DNA of 59,269 bases, from positions 1 through 59,269 of the forward strand of contig NZ_WJFC01000071.1 of NCBI RefSeq assembly GCF_009725235.1, in the 5' to 3' direction. Below, one piece after another: positions 25,842 to 34,893 of this stretch. The number at the start of each line of letters is the position of its first letter. Position 1 is the first letter of the stretch. The DNA comes from Scytonema sp. UIC 10036 (lineage in GTDB: Bacteria; Cyanobacteriota; Cyanobacteriia; Cyanobacteriales; Nostocaceae). Below the pieces are notes generated by a model. That model was not told where the DNA came from, made no database searches, and saw nothing but the letters and a program-made list of their open reading frames with translations. The position numbers and the translations under genes are program-made.

Positions 25842-26261
25842 ATGCTGCAAATATCTAATAATGTCATCATCCCAGAGAACGAGATTGAAATTAGTGCCGT
25901 TCGTTCTCAAGGAGCGGGCGGTCAAAATGTTAATAAGGTGGCTACCGCTATTCATTTGCGCTTTGACATTAAGGCTTCGTCATTACCCGATTTTTATAAA
26001 GAACGGCTTCTAAAACTTAAAGATAAACGTATAACTCAAGATGGAATTATCGTTATTAAATCTCAAGAACATAGAAGCCAGCTACAGAACAAAGAAGAAG
26101 CATTACAAAGACTTCAAGAACTTATCAAAAGTGCAGTAGCAATCCAGCAAAAGCGCAAAATCACTATTCCAACTCGCAGTTCTCAGCTAAAAAGACTTGA
26201 AAGCAAAAGTAAGCGTTCCCAAATTAAGGCAAATAGAAGGCAAGTTAGTGATGATGAATAA
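25842..26261 (+). CDS. arfB: alternative ribosome-rescue factor / peptidyl-tRNA hydrolase
   Basis: 139 residues. The N-terminal domain has AVRSQGAGGQNVNKVATAIHLRFD with the class I release factor GGQ motif that hydrolyses peptidyl-tRNA. The C-terminal tail (KRKITIPTRSSQLKRLESKSKRSQIKANRRQ) is long and basic, as needed to sit in the empty mRNA channel of stalled ribosomes. This is the ArfB/YaeJ/ICT1 layout, without the codon-recognition domain of RF1/RF2. Start ATG at 25842; the gene is complete. Confidence 0.92.
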   Translation: MLQISNNVIIPENEIEISAVRSQGAGGQNVNKVATAIHLRFDIKASSLPDFYKERLLKLKDKRITQDGIIVIKSQEHRSQLQNKEEALQRLQELIKSAVAIQQKRKITIPTRSSQLKRLESKSKRSQIKANRRQVSDDE

Positions 26262-26287
26262 AATTATGATTCTTTGTGCGAAAAATG

Positions 26288-26410
26288 CACTTTTGCCTAG
26301 TAGAATCTGATGCTCAAGAGGTTATCAATGTTTTTGCGATGGCAATTCGATCTGGGTTTAGTACATATGAACTTAAAAAGATGATTTTCGCCTATCCGAC
26401 TGGTGCTTAA
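26288..26410 (+). pseudogene. pyridine nucleotide-disulfide oxidoreductase, C-terminal remnant
   Basis: Forty codons read HFCLVESDAQEVINVFAMAI and then STYELKKMIFAYPTGA, stop. This is the dimerisation-domain tail of the glutathione/mercuric reductase family, where EVIN.fA.AI and DLK.miFAYPT are conserved. Everything upstream is gone. Confidence 0.6.
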
Positions 26411-26460
26411 GTATGATAGCCAATACAGTTATTTGATTCTAACTTTTGAAGGAATTTCAA

Positions 26461-26631
26461 ATGAAGATGTATAGATAAGCTAGTCATAAATTCATTGCCG
26501 TTGAAAAACTAATCAACTACTTAGATGTTATGCTGGTTCAAAATCAAGCTATGCTTACTGAAGCTAGAAATATGTTCTTTGAATTAAACAGAAATATTGA
26601 GAAAGCTAATGTAATCATAATTACAAAATAA
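26461..26631 (+). pseudogene. small gene with in-frame stop at codon 6
   Basis: After AAGGA at good spacing, ATG AAG ATG TAT AGA is followed by TAA. The same frame then stays open for 50 codons (ASHKFIAVEKLINYLDVMLV..., helical) up to 26631. A single substitution would restore a 56-residue protein. Reinitiation at ATG 26530 is possible. Family unknown. Confidence 0.4.
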
Positions 26632-26722
26632 TTTAACAACTATCTCTTCCTACAGGTTGTACAACTTTTACTTTCATTAAGTAAAAGTTAAAGATATACT
26701 TCATGCTCAAAATCGGAGTCCA

Positions 26723-26772
26723 CCCTGCACCTTCTCTCCTTCTCGCGTAAGCCTTGTTGCAGGGTTTTTTTT
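26723..26772 (+). terminator. CCCTGCA/TGCAGGG stem with T8 tail
   Basis: A 7-bp stem with a long (28-base) loop is directly followed by eight T. The loop is large, but the T-run makes termination of rightward transcripts from arfB or the small gene plausible. Confidence 0.45.
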
Positions 26773-27005
26773 ATTTGATTTACGCTCATACTGTATTGGT
26801 GCTAACACAAAAACGTGAAGAAGGCAGACGGCAGATGGCAGATGGCAGCTATGTTTGCAATATGGTAGGGGCTTCAACCCACTACCAATTGCTAGCCACC
26901 CTTCGGGTTCGCCAGTCCACCCGGCGGGAAACCCGCACGTGTGTGCGGTGTACCAAATCGGAGATTATGGTGGGGGACTTAAACCCTTGCTCCCAAAGGC
27001 CCTTG

Positions 27006-27051
27006 AGAAGTACGAGGGCATTACATAGCTGCCCTCTGCCCTCGTACTTCT
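27006..27051. repeat. 15-bp inverted repeat
   Basis: AGAAGTACGAGGGCA pairs perfectly with TGCCCTCGTACTTCT across 16 bases, with TTTTG seven bases on. It lies in a repeat-rich, gene-free stretch (26773-27115) that also contains GGCAGATGGCAGATGGCAG and a CGGGTTTCCCGCC-type palindrome. It may end transcripts between the rightward small genes and the leftward P450 gene. Confidence 0.6.
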
Positions 27052-27115
27052 GCCTTTTGTTAAACCCCTTGCAACCTCGACAATAAGTTAGGCATTTGGC
27101 TTTTCCATACCTGTC

Positions 27116-28642
27116 TTATTTTGTAAACCCAATGTTGTCATCAATTATAGTTGTGGGCGCAACAGGCAGCTTCTCCGGGTTGGGTAAATTGAGTTTTTCA
27201 AACTCTATTTTGTCATTCCATACTTTTTTAAAGAAATCTTTGAATACTTCAACAGTGAAGAGTTCACCAGCGCAGCGACGATATCCAAACCCAAACGGCG
27301 CGTATCCCGCATAATCACAAACGGGATAGGCTTGACCATCAGTACGGTTATAAACGGTTCCAAATATACTGTTGGTCATTTCGGTATTCCTGCCGTCCTT
27401 CACTGCAAAAGTTTCTTGGTGGAAGGGGCATTGAGCAAATCCAATCTGTTTCGATTTGACTTCATCCATCTGGTCGCTCGTCGGCGCATTTTTGTAGCGA
27501 TCGGGATTGAATTCTGTTGCGTTCTGCCAGTGTCGTGGATCGAAACTGGTGGCTTTGTGCGGAGTGTTAATGTAGCCGTATCGCTTGTATCGAGGTTCTC
27601 TCATTTCTTGAAGCGTGGAGATGCTGCCCGTGTTGGGTGAAATGGTACGGAACAATTCCATTACGAAGCGATCGAGCGGAGTAAAGGGCGAAGAGCCATC
27701 CACCTGCTCATACTCACTTTTCATCGTTTGCTCAAACCAAGCTTGAACCGTTGGGTCTCCTGTATTCTTGCTTAACTTGGACATGAAGTTATAGATTGTA
27801 TTGCCCCATTGGCTGAGGGCAACGAAATTATGAAAGCACTCAAACACAACGTCTTTGCGTCGAAAGTTCTCACCCTCTTCACCGTTCTTCAACCAGTAGT
27901 ACACGAACGTCTTTTGAGGATCGTCAACTGTTCCCTGGAGTACGGCTTCGACTCGCTCATTAATCCATGCCTTCAACGGCTCTCGCAGCGATCGCACCTG
28001 CATGAAATTCTCGTAAAAAACATCCAGAGTGGGATCGACGTAAGCAAGGATGGTATTGAAACTCTGTCCAACTTGCCGACTTGCTAGTGGGATAGCATCT
28101 CCCCGAACACCTACATGGAGATTCCAGAATAAATCGAAATAGTTATCCAAGTAACGCCGCATTACAGGCTGACCCGCATTCTTCGCATCGAATAGCTGGT
28201 CGAAAAACTGAATAATTTTATCTTGATAAATGGGACGGTAAAGATCGGGGGTCAGTGCTGAAGAGTAAATCTTCTTTCTGCGATTATGTTCACCCCGGTT
28301 TTCGTACCCTTGAATAAAGACGGAAAGCCCATCCTCTTCTTTATTGGGCTTCCAGTCGTCGTACAATGCGCCCCAGAAGAAATACGGCAAAGCATTTTCC
28401 TTTTCTAGCACCAGGTCAATCATCGGCAAGGATAAACGCTCTCCCTGATAAACGCTAGTCACTAAACAAGGTACAATAACCTGCTGAATGTAATCAGGCT
28501 CAAAGTAGCTTGGAAGCAATTCGCGGAGGCGAGCGAGCGCAAACTGCTGTCGCTCAGGAAGTTTTGAAGTAATGGCTTCTTTAGCTTCCTCGGATAAGGT
28601 TGAGGAAAATTTATCTGGGTCAGGAATTGGATAAAAATACAT
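27116..28642 (-). CDS. cytochrome P450-like heme monooxygenase (divergent)
   Basis: 508 residues. Near the C-terminus, APFGFGYRRCAGELFTVEV is the heme-thiolate loop (FGxGxRxCxG, axial Cys). Before it, FDPRHWQNATEFNPDRYKNA is the PERF-like meander, and PNTGSISTLQEMREPRYKRYGYINTPHKATSFDPR corresponds to the region after ExxR. I do not see a clean I-helix AGxxT or ExxR, and the N-terminal half (FWGALYDDWKPNKEEDG..., ALTPDLYRPIYQDK) is unlike textbook P450s. No N-terminal membrane anchor, so soluble. Redox partners are not adjacent. The gene lies upstream of nothing in an operon; the next gene (aldo/keto reductase) is 216 bp away on the same strand. Confidence 0.75.
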   Translation of the reverse strand: MYFYPIPDPDKFSSTLSEEAKEAITSKLPERQQFALARLRELLPSYFEPDYIQQVIVPCLVTSVYQGERLSLPMIDLVLEKENALPYFFWGALYDDWKPNKEEDGLSVFIQGYENRGEHNRRKKIYSSALTPDLYRPIYQDKIIQFFDQLFDAKNAGQPVMRRYLDNYFDLFWNLHVGVRGDAIPLASRQVGQSFNTILAYVDPTLDVFYENFMQVRSLREPLKAWINERVEAVLQGTVDDPQKTFVYYWLKNGEEGENFRRKDVVFECFHNFVALSQWGNTIYNFMSKLSKNTGDPTVQAWFEQTMKSEYEQVDGSSPFTPLDRFVMELFRTISPNTGSISTLQEMREPRYKRYGYINTPHKATSFDPRHWQNATEFNPDRYKNAPTSDQMDEVKSKQIGFAQCPFHQETFAVKDGRNTEMTNSIFGTVYNRTDGQAYPVCDYAGYAPFGFGYRRCAGELFTVEVFKDFFKKVWNDKIEFEKLNLPNPEKLPVAPTTIIDDNIGFTK

Positions 28643-28858
28643 GGTTGGAAGTTCTTAAAATCTTCTATTGGAAGGGACTTGCGAAGCGATTAAAGCAATG
28701 TTGAAAAAGCGGCTTTTGGTTTAATAAAAAGAGCGGAGCAGAGCCAATCTTTCTGTTTGACGTTAAGCAGTTGTCTCAACATTAAATAAGAGACAGTGAA
28801 TTTGCATCTTTCAGACGAGAGATTGCTATATTAACCTTTTTTATCGGCAATTCACCTG

Positions 28859-29818
28859 TCACCGGGCTGTTGCGTAAGGCAAAGCAGGCGCAAGTATGTC
28901 ATCGATTTCTCGCAACACCTCCGAACTCAATCTCACACCCGATGCTCCTGCATTATCTGCCACTTGTTCGGGACGACTTGCACCAATGATGGCTGAGGAT
29001 ACCCGCTCATCCCGTAATACCCACGCTAACGCCAGTTGAGCCATCGAGAGATTTAATCGCTGTGCGATCGGCTTGAGGTTTTGAACCGCACTTAGGACGC
29101 GATCACTCCGCAAGTCTTGCATAAACCCATTCATCTGGTCGTTTGCGGCACGGGAATCTTGAGGCGGTGCTTCGCCCGGTTTGTATTTCCCAGTGAGAAC
29201 ACCTTGCGCCAGAGGAGACCAGACAATCTGAGTGATACCATTTGCTGCACATAAGGGAAACACTTCAACTTCGGGTTGACGCCACAACATTGAGTACTGT
29301 GGTTGGCTCGATATGAATTGCTCCACGTTGGGAAGATTTAATGCAGCTTGAATCTGTGCTGGATTCCACTCACTAAAGCCAATGTAACGAACTTTCCCTT
29401 GTCGCACAACATCGGTTAACGCTGCCATCGTTTCTTCTAGTGGGGTATTTACGTCATAGCGATGGCACTGATAGAGATCGACATAATCAGTGCGAAGTCG
29501 CTGTAATGAGGCATCGATTTGTTTATAAATTTGAGCAGCTGATAATCCCTTGTCGGTGGGTGACATCGGAAAGTAAACTTTGGTCGCAAAAATGTAAGAG
29601 TTGCGATCGATACCCTGTAACACTTCACCTAACAACGATTCTGCTGCACCATGTCCATAGACATTGGCGGTATCGATAAAATTAATTCCGACATCAAAGG
29701 CTTTGTGAATGCAAGCTTCTGCTTGTTGCCGTTCGACTCCACCGCCATAGGTCAACCACGAGCCTAAACTGATTTCAGAAACATTTAGCTCGCTCTTACC
29801 AAGCTGTCGATACTTCAT
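28859..29818 (-). CDS. aldo/keto reductase
   Basis: About 319 residues from the ATG at 29818 (MKYRQLGKSELNVSEISLGS), chosen because GGAGAT precedes it. It is a TIM-barrel NADPH reductase with the tetrad Asp in FIDTANVYGHGAAE (Asp, Tyr), Lys in FATKVYFPM and His in LYQCHRYD. The cofactor end is IIGASRPEQVADN. It is closest to the YghZ/Kv-beta-like branch (PLAQGVLTGKYKPGEAPP). The substrate is unknown; such enzymes detoxify aldehydes. It may be transcribed with the P450 gene downstream. Confidence 0.9.
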   Translation of the reverse strand: MKYRQLGKSELNVSEISLGSWLTYGGGVERQQAEACIHKAFDVGINFIDTANVYGHGAAESLLGEVLQGIDRNSYIFATKVYFPMSPTDKGLSAAQIYKQIDASLQRLRTDYVDLYQCHRYDVNTPLEETMAALTDVVRQGKVRYIGFSEWNPAQIQAALNLPNVEQFISSQPQYSMLWRQPEVEVFPLCAANGITQIVWSPLAQGVLTGKYKPGEAPPQDSRAANDQMNGFMQDLRSDRVLSAVQNLKPIAQRLNLSMAQLALAWVLRDERVSSAIIGASRPEQVADNAGASGVRLSSEVLREIDDILAPALPYATAR

Positions 29819-29860
29819 AATGATATCTCCAATTAATTTAGAGGACTGTAATAAGAACAA

Positions 29861-30246
29861 TGCAACTGCCTCCGGCGGGTGCTCCGTAGGAATGTGGCAG
29901 CTATTGCCAAGCTAAAAAATTCTGCCGTTATTACTAGCTGCTTTGTTGGAACAACTGGCGATTTTATCCTAGAAATCTCAAGTTGTCTTTCCCTCTAACT
30001 TATGGAGCATGACAATCATCAAGCTGGTCTATCCATTGAAAGAATTCGTGTAAAATTAAGATGTGAAATCAAATACAAGCTCAGGGTAAGAGCATCTCAA
30101 TCAGGCTTGACAGAAGGAATCAAAAGAATCTAAAGTATTGCCAAATCCCCGTCCTCGATACTCTTTTAAAAACCACATACATTTGAGGAAAGCAGATTTC
30201 TTCATTTTTTGTCATTGTCGCACTATAATCTGGAACATGGTAACGG
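29861..30246. other. intergenic, nothing recognised
   Basis: Gap of about 390 bp between two minus-strand oxidoreductase genes. AT-rich in the right half; no coding frame or strong repeat. Confidence 0.5.
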
Positions 30247-31203
30247 TTAAGCTTCTACAAAGAGTAAAACCACTTTGCCTCGCGTGCCGCCTTGCTCTAT
30301 GCGCCGATGTGCTTTTGCTACTTGATTCCAAGGCAGGACAGAATCAATCAAAGGACGCAACTGCTGGCGTTCAATTAAGTACCTGAGTGACTCTAGTTTG
30401 GCATGGTGCTGTGAGGTAAAAACAAAATGCATGGTTAAGTTTTTACCCCACGCTTGCAGTAATGACTGAGGGGTAGCGGTATCTACAATGGAGACAAGAC
30501 GACCATAAGAACGAAGAACATTAGTTTGCTCAATGGTATCGCCACCAATTGTATCTAGTACTAAATCGACACCTTTGCCGTGAGTGAAGCGTTGAATGAC
30601 ATCAACGTAATCTTCATTTGTGTAATCAATTGCGTAATCTGCACCTAACTTTCTGACAAAATCAAGATTTTTAGTACTACAAGTGGTGAAAATGTAAGCA
30701 CCCATTGCCTTAGCTAATTGAATCGCAAATGAACCAACGCCACCAGCCCCAGCATGAATCAAAACAGTCTCACCTACAAGTAATTGACCTCTAGTCACCA
30801 AACAATCCCATGCAGTTCCCGCCGCGAGTGGAAAACAGGCAGCTTCAACGTGTGATAGATTCGTCGGTTTGTGAGCGACTATCTGTTCGTGGGCAACATG
30901 ATATTCTGCGTAACTGCCTGCTTCGCTAAAAAGCTGTGGTGAATAGTACACTTCATCACCAACCTTGAATTTTGTGACTGACTCGCCAACAGCTTCAACG
31001 ACACCGGAGATATCTACACCGAGAATGGCAGGTAACTTCACCAAATTCTGATAATCCCCACGACGAGTTTGATAATCAATTGGATTAACCGAGGTGGCAT
31101 GGACTCGTACTAACACTTCCCTAAGCTTTGGTTGGGGTTTAGGGACTTCTTGGAGTTCAAAGCGATCGACATTACCAAACCCCGTTAGCAAGACAGCTTT
31201 CAT
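30247..31203 (-). CDS. NADPH:quinone reductase-like MDR oxidoreductase (zinc-free type)
   Basis: About 318 residues (MKAVLLTGFGNVDRFELQEV). The GroES-like domain has VRVHATSVNPIDYQTRRGDY. The cofactor domain has ETVLIHAGAGGVGSFAIQLAKAMGA (AxxGGVG) and VDLVLDTIGGDTIEQ. The zinc-binding Cys cluster is absent, as in quinone reductase/zeta-crystallin-type members. It ends RRIEQGGTRGKVVLLF. A second ATG three codons upstream (31212) has its AAGGA too close. Complete gene, unlike the MDR fragments at 24887 and 40027. Confidence 0.9.
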   Translation of the reverse strand: MKAVLLTGFGNVDRFELQEVPKPQPKLREVLVRVHATSVNPIDYQTRRGDYQNLVKLPAILGVDISGVVEAVGESVTKFKVGDEVYYSPQLFSEAGSYAEYHVAHEQIVAHKPTNLSHVEAACFPLAAGTAWDCLVTRGQLLVGETVLIHAGAGGVGSFAIQLAKAMGAYIFTTCSTKNLDFVRKLGADYAIDYTNEDYVDVIQRFTHGKGVDLVLDTIGGDTIEQTNVLRSYGRLVSIVDTATPQSLLQAWGKNLTMHFVFTSQHHAKLESLRYLIERQQLRPLIDSVLPWNQVAKAHRRIEQGGTRGKVVLLFVEA

Positions 31204-31390
31204 GTACTGCATTGTCCTTATCCTTTAGAATGAAGTTAAAGTGTTTTGGCTTTGTTATCCAGAATAAAGATCTGTTTTGGTGACCACAAGTAAGCACTAT
31301 TTGGTAAGGTAGGAACCGTTTGGTAACAAATGACTCAACAGAAGGCTCATAGCCTAGAAAAAAATTTTGCTCCTGACCGTCGGTTAAGGA

Positions 31391-31512
31391 GAAAAATACG
31401 AAAACACGTAGGTTGGGTTGAGGAACGAAACCCAACATTTACAGGAATTTGTTGATTTTCCCCAAGGGGAAAGCCCAACCTACAAAAATTCTTATCCGAG
31501 CAGTATTGGGAC
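31391..31512. repeat. MITE-like repeat copy
   Basis: GTAGGTTGGGTTGAGGAACG, AAACCCAACATTTACAGGAA and CCCAACCTACAAAAATTC, ending CCGAGCAGTATTGGGAC. Same family as 3869-4100, with a GGGGAAAGCCC hairpin in the middle. No target duplication seen; the left end is not CAATACT. Confidence 0.65.
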
Positions 31513-31578
31513 TACAGGCAAGTATGCGATGCGATCGCTAAAAAGAAAAAATTTTTTCCAAAACAATTTTATGTCGAA

Positions 31579-32670
31579 CTATTGTAGAACCACCTCGGCT
31601 AGAGCTTTTAGGTAAGTTACCATATCCTGGTTTTCAACGGAGTTAACCTGCATTGCTATAGCGACTTTATTTTCCGGGAAATATGCAAATATACTTTGAT
31701 AGCCGGGAGTCCAACCGTTGTGACCATAGGTTATCCCAAACTCAGTCTCTCGGATCGTAACACCAAGCCCGTAGCGAGTCTTTTCAGCTTCGTCTCGGGG
31801 TACTGAGGTGAGTAAATCATTGAGATAAAGGTTCTTCATAGCTTTACCTTCATAAAGCACTTTGGCCCACTGAACAAGGTCTTGTGGATTAGTGAACAGA
31901 CCGCCATCAGTCCATTCAACGGCGGGGTTAAAAACCAACACACCGTCGAGCATATTTTTTTCTGGTAAACCCAAGGGATTACTCGGACTGAGATAGCCCG
32001 GTGATAGACCAGGGATGTTACGACTATTAGCAGGACCAGTTAAGCTAAGGTTGAGTAGAGTTAGGAAGCGTTTACTTAGTTCTTCGTAATACGTTGTACC
32101 GCTTACCTGTTCAACGAGCATGCCGATAAGAATATAACCAGTGTTGCTGTAAGAAAAACCTTCGCCTGCTGCAAACAGTGGCTCTTTATCTAATATAAGT
32201 TCCACTAACTCTTGTGGCAAAAAACAGAAGTCACGATTGGGGTTGTCTGACGCAAAGTGCTGTCGAATTGCTTTACGAAAGCGTTCATCACGGGTATGGT
32301 TGTTTAGACCACTGGTATGGTTCAAGAGCATACGGAGCGTAATGTCCTTACCATTGGGTAGACGGTCATACCAAAGTTGTTCTCCGAACCACTTCTCAAG
32401 TCGGTCGTCCAGGTGAACTTTGCCAGACTGCACCAAGCTGAGCACTACAGCTGCAACAAATGTTTTCCCAACACTACCCGATAGCATCTTCGTATTGGGT
32501 GTCATCGCAATTTTGTTTTCTTTATCAGCATAACCAGTAGCAAAACCACTACTTTGTCCATTAGCAAGCATGAAAGCAGCTGTAGCACCTGGAAAATTAG
32601 CTTCTTTTTGGAGCACATCCAACCTATCTTGGAAATGTTTCAACCTCTGAGAATACGTCTGGGATGTCAT
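31579..32670 (-). CDS. serine hydrolase, beta-lactamase class C / DD-peptidase-like
   Basis: 363 residues. The catalytic SxxK is SGSVGK (about residue 66), the Tyr motif is YSNTGY, and HNGWTPG replaces the KTG strand motif, as in many esterase-type family VIII enzymes. LLNHTSGL is also typical. No signal peptide is visible, so it is probably cytoplasmic, unlike true beta-lactamases. The substrate (ester, amide or D-peptide) cannot be told. It is divergent from a decayed aldo/keto reductase gene. Confidence 0.88.
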   Translation of the reverse strand: MTSQTYSQRLKHFQDRLDVLQKEANFPGATAAFMLANGQSSGFATGYADKENKIAMTPNTKMLSGSVGKTFVAAVVLSLVQSGKVHLDDRLEKWFGEQLWYDRLPNGKDITLRMLLNHTSGLNNHTRDERFRKAIRQHFASDNPNRDFCFLPQELVELILDKEPLFAAGEGFSYSNTGYILIGMLVEQVSGTTYYEELSKRFLTLLNLSLTGPANSRNIPGLSPGYLSPSNPLGLPEKNMLDGVLVFNPAVEWTDGGLFTNPQDLVQWAKVLYEGKAMKNLYLNDLLTSVPRDEAEKTRYGLGVTIRETEFGITYGHNGWTPGYQSIFAYFPENKVAIAMQVNSVENQDMVTYLKALAEVVLQ

Positions 32671-32739
32671 TTCTTGTGGTTACTATCTGATTATCGTTGA
32701 CATTATGGCACAGATAAACACCCTTGTTCACTAGTCTTT

Positions 32740-33165
32740 AAGGAAGCCCCAGCCGTTTTGGCAGCAGATACTTTAGTCGAGTTTGACCAGTATGGGTTTG
32801 GATTGCTCCATGAGGCAATCCAGATAGCCGTTAATGTCTCGATCGCCAGTGGTTTCCTTTCCGGAAAATATCGTTCGGAAAAAGATTTAACCAATAGTTC
32901 CCGTGCAGGTTATGTAAAGAAATATTTAAACGCTCGTGGCTTCCGAATTTTAGAGGCAATTGATGAGTTGGCAAAAACTTATAATACGACTCCCACCCAA
33001 ATCTCACTCGCATGGCTCATCCAGCGTCAGAGCATTACTGCTCCTATCGTCAGTGCGACAAAGCTCGAGCAACTTAATGAAATTATCAAAGCGGTCAATC
33101 TTAAACTTGACTCAGCCTCGATGGAACTTTTGGATCGAGCCAGCGCTTATGACAGTGATGAGTGA
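32740..33165 (+). pseudogene. aldo/keto reductase, C-terminal half
   Basis: The frame begins abruptly, then reads ASGFLSGKYRSEKDLTNSSR, KYNARGFRILEAIDELAKTYN-type sequence, TPTQISLAWLIQRQSITAPI and SATKLEQLNEIIKAV. This is the second half of the barrel with the NADPH adenine-binding SATK..QL. The catalytic Asp-Tyr-Lys-His half is missing and the ATG at 32758 has no ribosome binding site. Remnant. Confidence 0.7.
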
Positions 33166-33198
33166 TGCGTACTACAAAGAATGTGATAGCTAAGGCTT

Positions 33199-33654
33199 TT
33201 AAATAAACTCCAATTCATCCATAAAAATAAATTCACATTCAGTTGGTGAGAGCCAAACTTGACATATGATATTGTCGTACACTTCGGCTTCAAGCGTAAC
33301 GCCCGGTTGCAGATATTTATTTCCTACAAAATCAGAGTTTCTAATGTAAAAATTTCCTCCAACTAACAGTTTAACTCTTTTCAACTTCCCCTCTTGTCTA
33401 GCTTGGTAATACACTTGGGACAGTTCTTCATTTGTGGGATGATGATGTATATAACTCATTAATAATTCCCATTTTTCTTGACTTAGACTTTGTTTTAACT
33501 TTAAAGATAACCCACTTGGTTTTACGTGTTCGGCTTCTACTTTCAGCTTTTTGATATATAAATCCAAGGCAGCAGACACGCTGATTTTATGAGTTTGAGC
33601 AATTGTCATAACGTGGGCAACAATCTCTAAATCTTTTATTGAGTCATCTAGCAT
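33199..33654 (-). CDS. hypothetical protein
   Basis: 151 residues. The first 60 (DDSIKDLEIVAHVMTIAQTHKISVSAALDLYIKKL) look like a small helical domain; the rest is beta-rich with GNFYIRNSDFVGNKYLQPGVTLEAEVYDNIIC. Acidic, soluble. 78 bp from alkB on the same strand, so possibly co-transcribed. I do not recognise it. Confidence 0.55.
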   Translation of the reverse strand: MLDDSIKDLEIVAHVMTIAQTHKISVSAALDLYIKKLKVEAEHVKPSGLSLKLKQSLSQEKWELLMSYIHHHPTNEELSQVYYQARQEGKLKRVKLLVGGNFYIRNSDFVGNKYLQPGVTLEAEVYDNIICQVWLSPTECEFIFMDELEFI

Positions 33655-33732
33655 CTTTTTTCTCTCATAAATACAGGTACTAATTATCGCTCGCGTCAGT
33701 AAACTTGTCTGGTCTCAGCATCTGGTTCCAGT

Positions 33733-34380
33733 CTAGATGATTTGTCTAAAAGTGAGGTTTATTCTTGGCTGAACAGGTTTACTCGTCTTTGCTATTTGAT
33801 GCTGCCAAAACTGTTGGGTAGTTCCTTGCATTAGTAATAAACTACCATGCGTTAATTCAATATTAAATTTTAATTCCTTTGTTTGTTTGTGCCTGAACAT
33901 CAAGTGACGAGTGCCACCAAAACTCACAGAGCCGATTACAGGGTTAGTACCAAGTTCCTTTTCATCATCACTATGCCAAGCAATACTATCTCTTCCATCA
34001 CGATATAAATTCAGCAAAACACTATTAAATTGCTGACAAGAGGCTTCTTCAATTTGAAGCTTAATTGCCTTTAAAACAGGAATCCAAGGCTGGGGTTCCA
34101 TTTTAATCTTGGAATATGTGTATGACTTTCCTTTATCTCCAAACCAAGCAGTCAGTCTTGGTAGAGCAACCTGTTTACCATAGAGATATGTAACTTCCTG
34201 TCGCCATGTTACAGTTTCATACAAAACAGAAAATATCGTATCACTCTCATTGTCAGAGAAAAAATTGTCATACACAATTACATCTGCATCGGGCATAGGC
34301 AGACTTGAACCAATCTTGTGATGGCTTTTTTCAAATTCTTCTAAAAGAGAAAGTTGATTGTGGCTAAATCTATCATTCAT
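33733..34380 (-). CDS. alkB: AlkB-like 2-oxoglutarate/Fe(II) dioxygenase
   Basis: 215 residues. SIAWHSDDEKELG gives the HxD iron ligands, FWQHQIAKT the distal His, and RINLTFRQI the Arg that binds 2-oxoglutarate. LPRLTAWFGDKGKSYTYS is the substrate-side lid seen in ALKBH2/3-like bacterial proteins. It removes methyl groups from N1-methyladenine and N3-methylcytosine in DNA or RNA by oxidative demethylation. Normal length, ATG start. Followed by the 33199 gene. Confidence 0.93.
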   Translation of the reverse strand: MNDRFSHNQLSLLEEFEKSHHKIGSSLPMPDADVIVYDNFFSDNESDTIFSVLYETVTWRQEVTYLYGKQVALPRLTAWFGDKGKSYTYSKIKMEPQPWIPVLKAIKLQIEEASCQQFNSVLLNLYRDGRDSIAWHSDDEKELGTNPVIGSVSFGGTRHLMFRHKQTKELKFNIELTHGSLLLMQGTTQQFWQHQIAKTSKPVQPRINLTFRQII

Positions 34381-34893
34381 GGATTAATACAATAGTACTA
34401 AAAAGGCTGTGAATTATAAATTTTATCCAATAAGAACAATCAGCAGAACTTTTTATATTCTCTCATAGCTTAACCACGTATCCGATATGGTGGCTCAATT
34501 TACACCAGTTTTGAGGTAGTTCAGATAATATGTGCTTCTAAACAATGCTGCTATCCACTACTTCGCAATAGCTTTGCTAACGGCTATACTGCTGTACCGG
34601 TTCATGACCTTTATACCTCGGAGTTACATAGGGAGTGCGATCGCCTCCCTCAAATATAGATGGAATTACCAAGCAGCAAGCACGTGTTGGTAAAAGGAGG
34701 GAGTTTAAGACCAAGTGTCAAATAACTAGTCTTCAAATAAGGCATCAACACTGCTTGTGCTTACATCTTCGTACTTTTTTGCAACAGTTAGTGTTTGCAG
34801 AATTTATTTAAAAAACTTTCAGCAATTAAACCCTGCTGTTATATCTTTCCTCATTTTTCGATAAACTTAATATTACTGAATAAAGAGGTTTTT
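34381..34893. other. intergenic between divergent genes, nothing firm
   Basis: About 510 bp with one HIP1 half-site and a run of AT-rich sequence. Promoters of alkB (left) and the 34894 gene (right) must lie here, but I cannot assign boxes. Confidence 0.45.

Noticed and set aside
26754..27086. 110-codon plus-strand ORF
   Set aside because: It runs through palindromes and GGCAGATGGCAG repeats; the peptide is an artefact of repeat translation.
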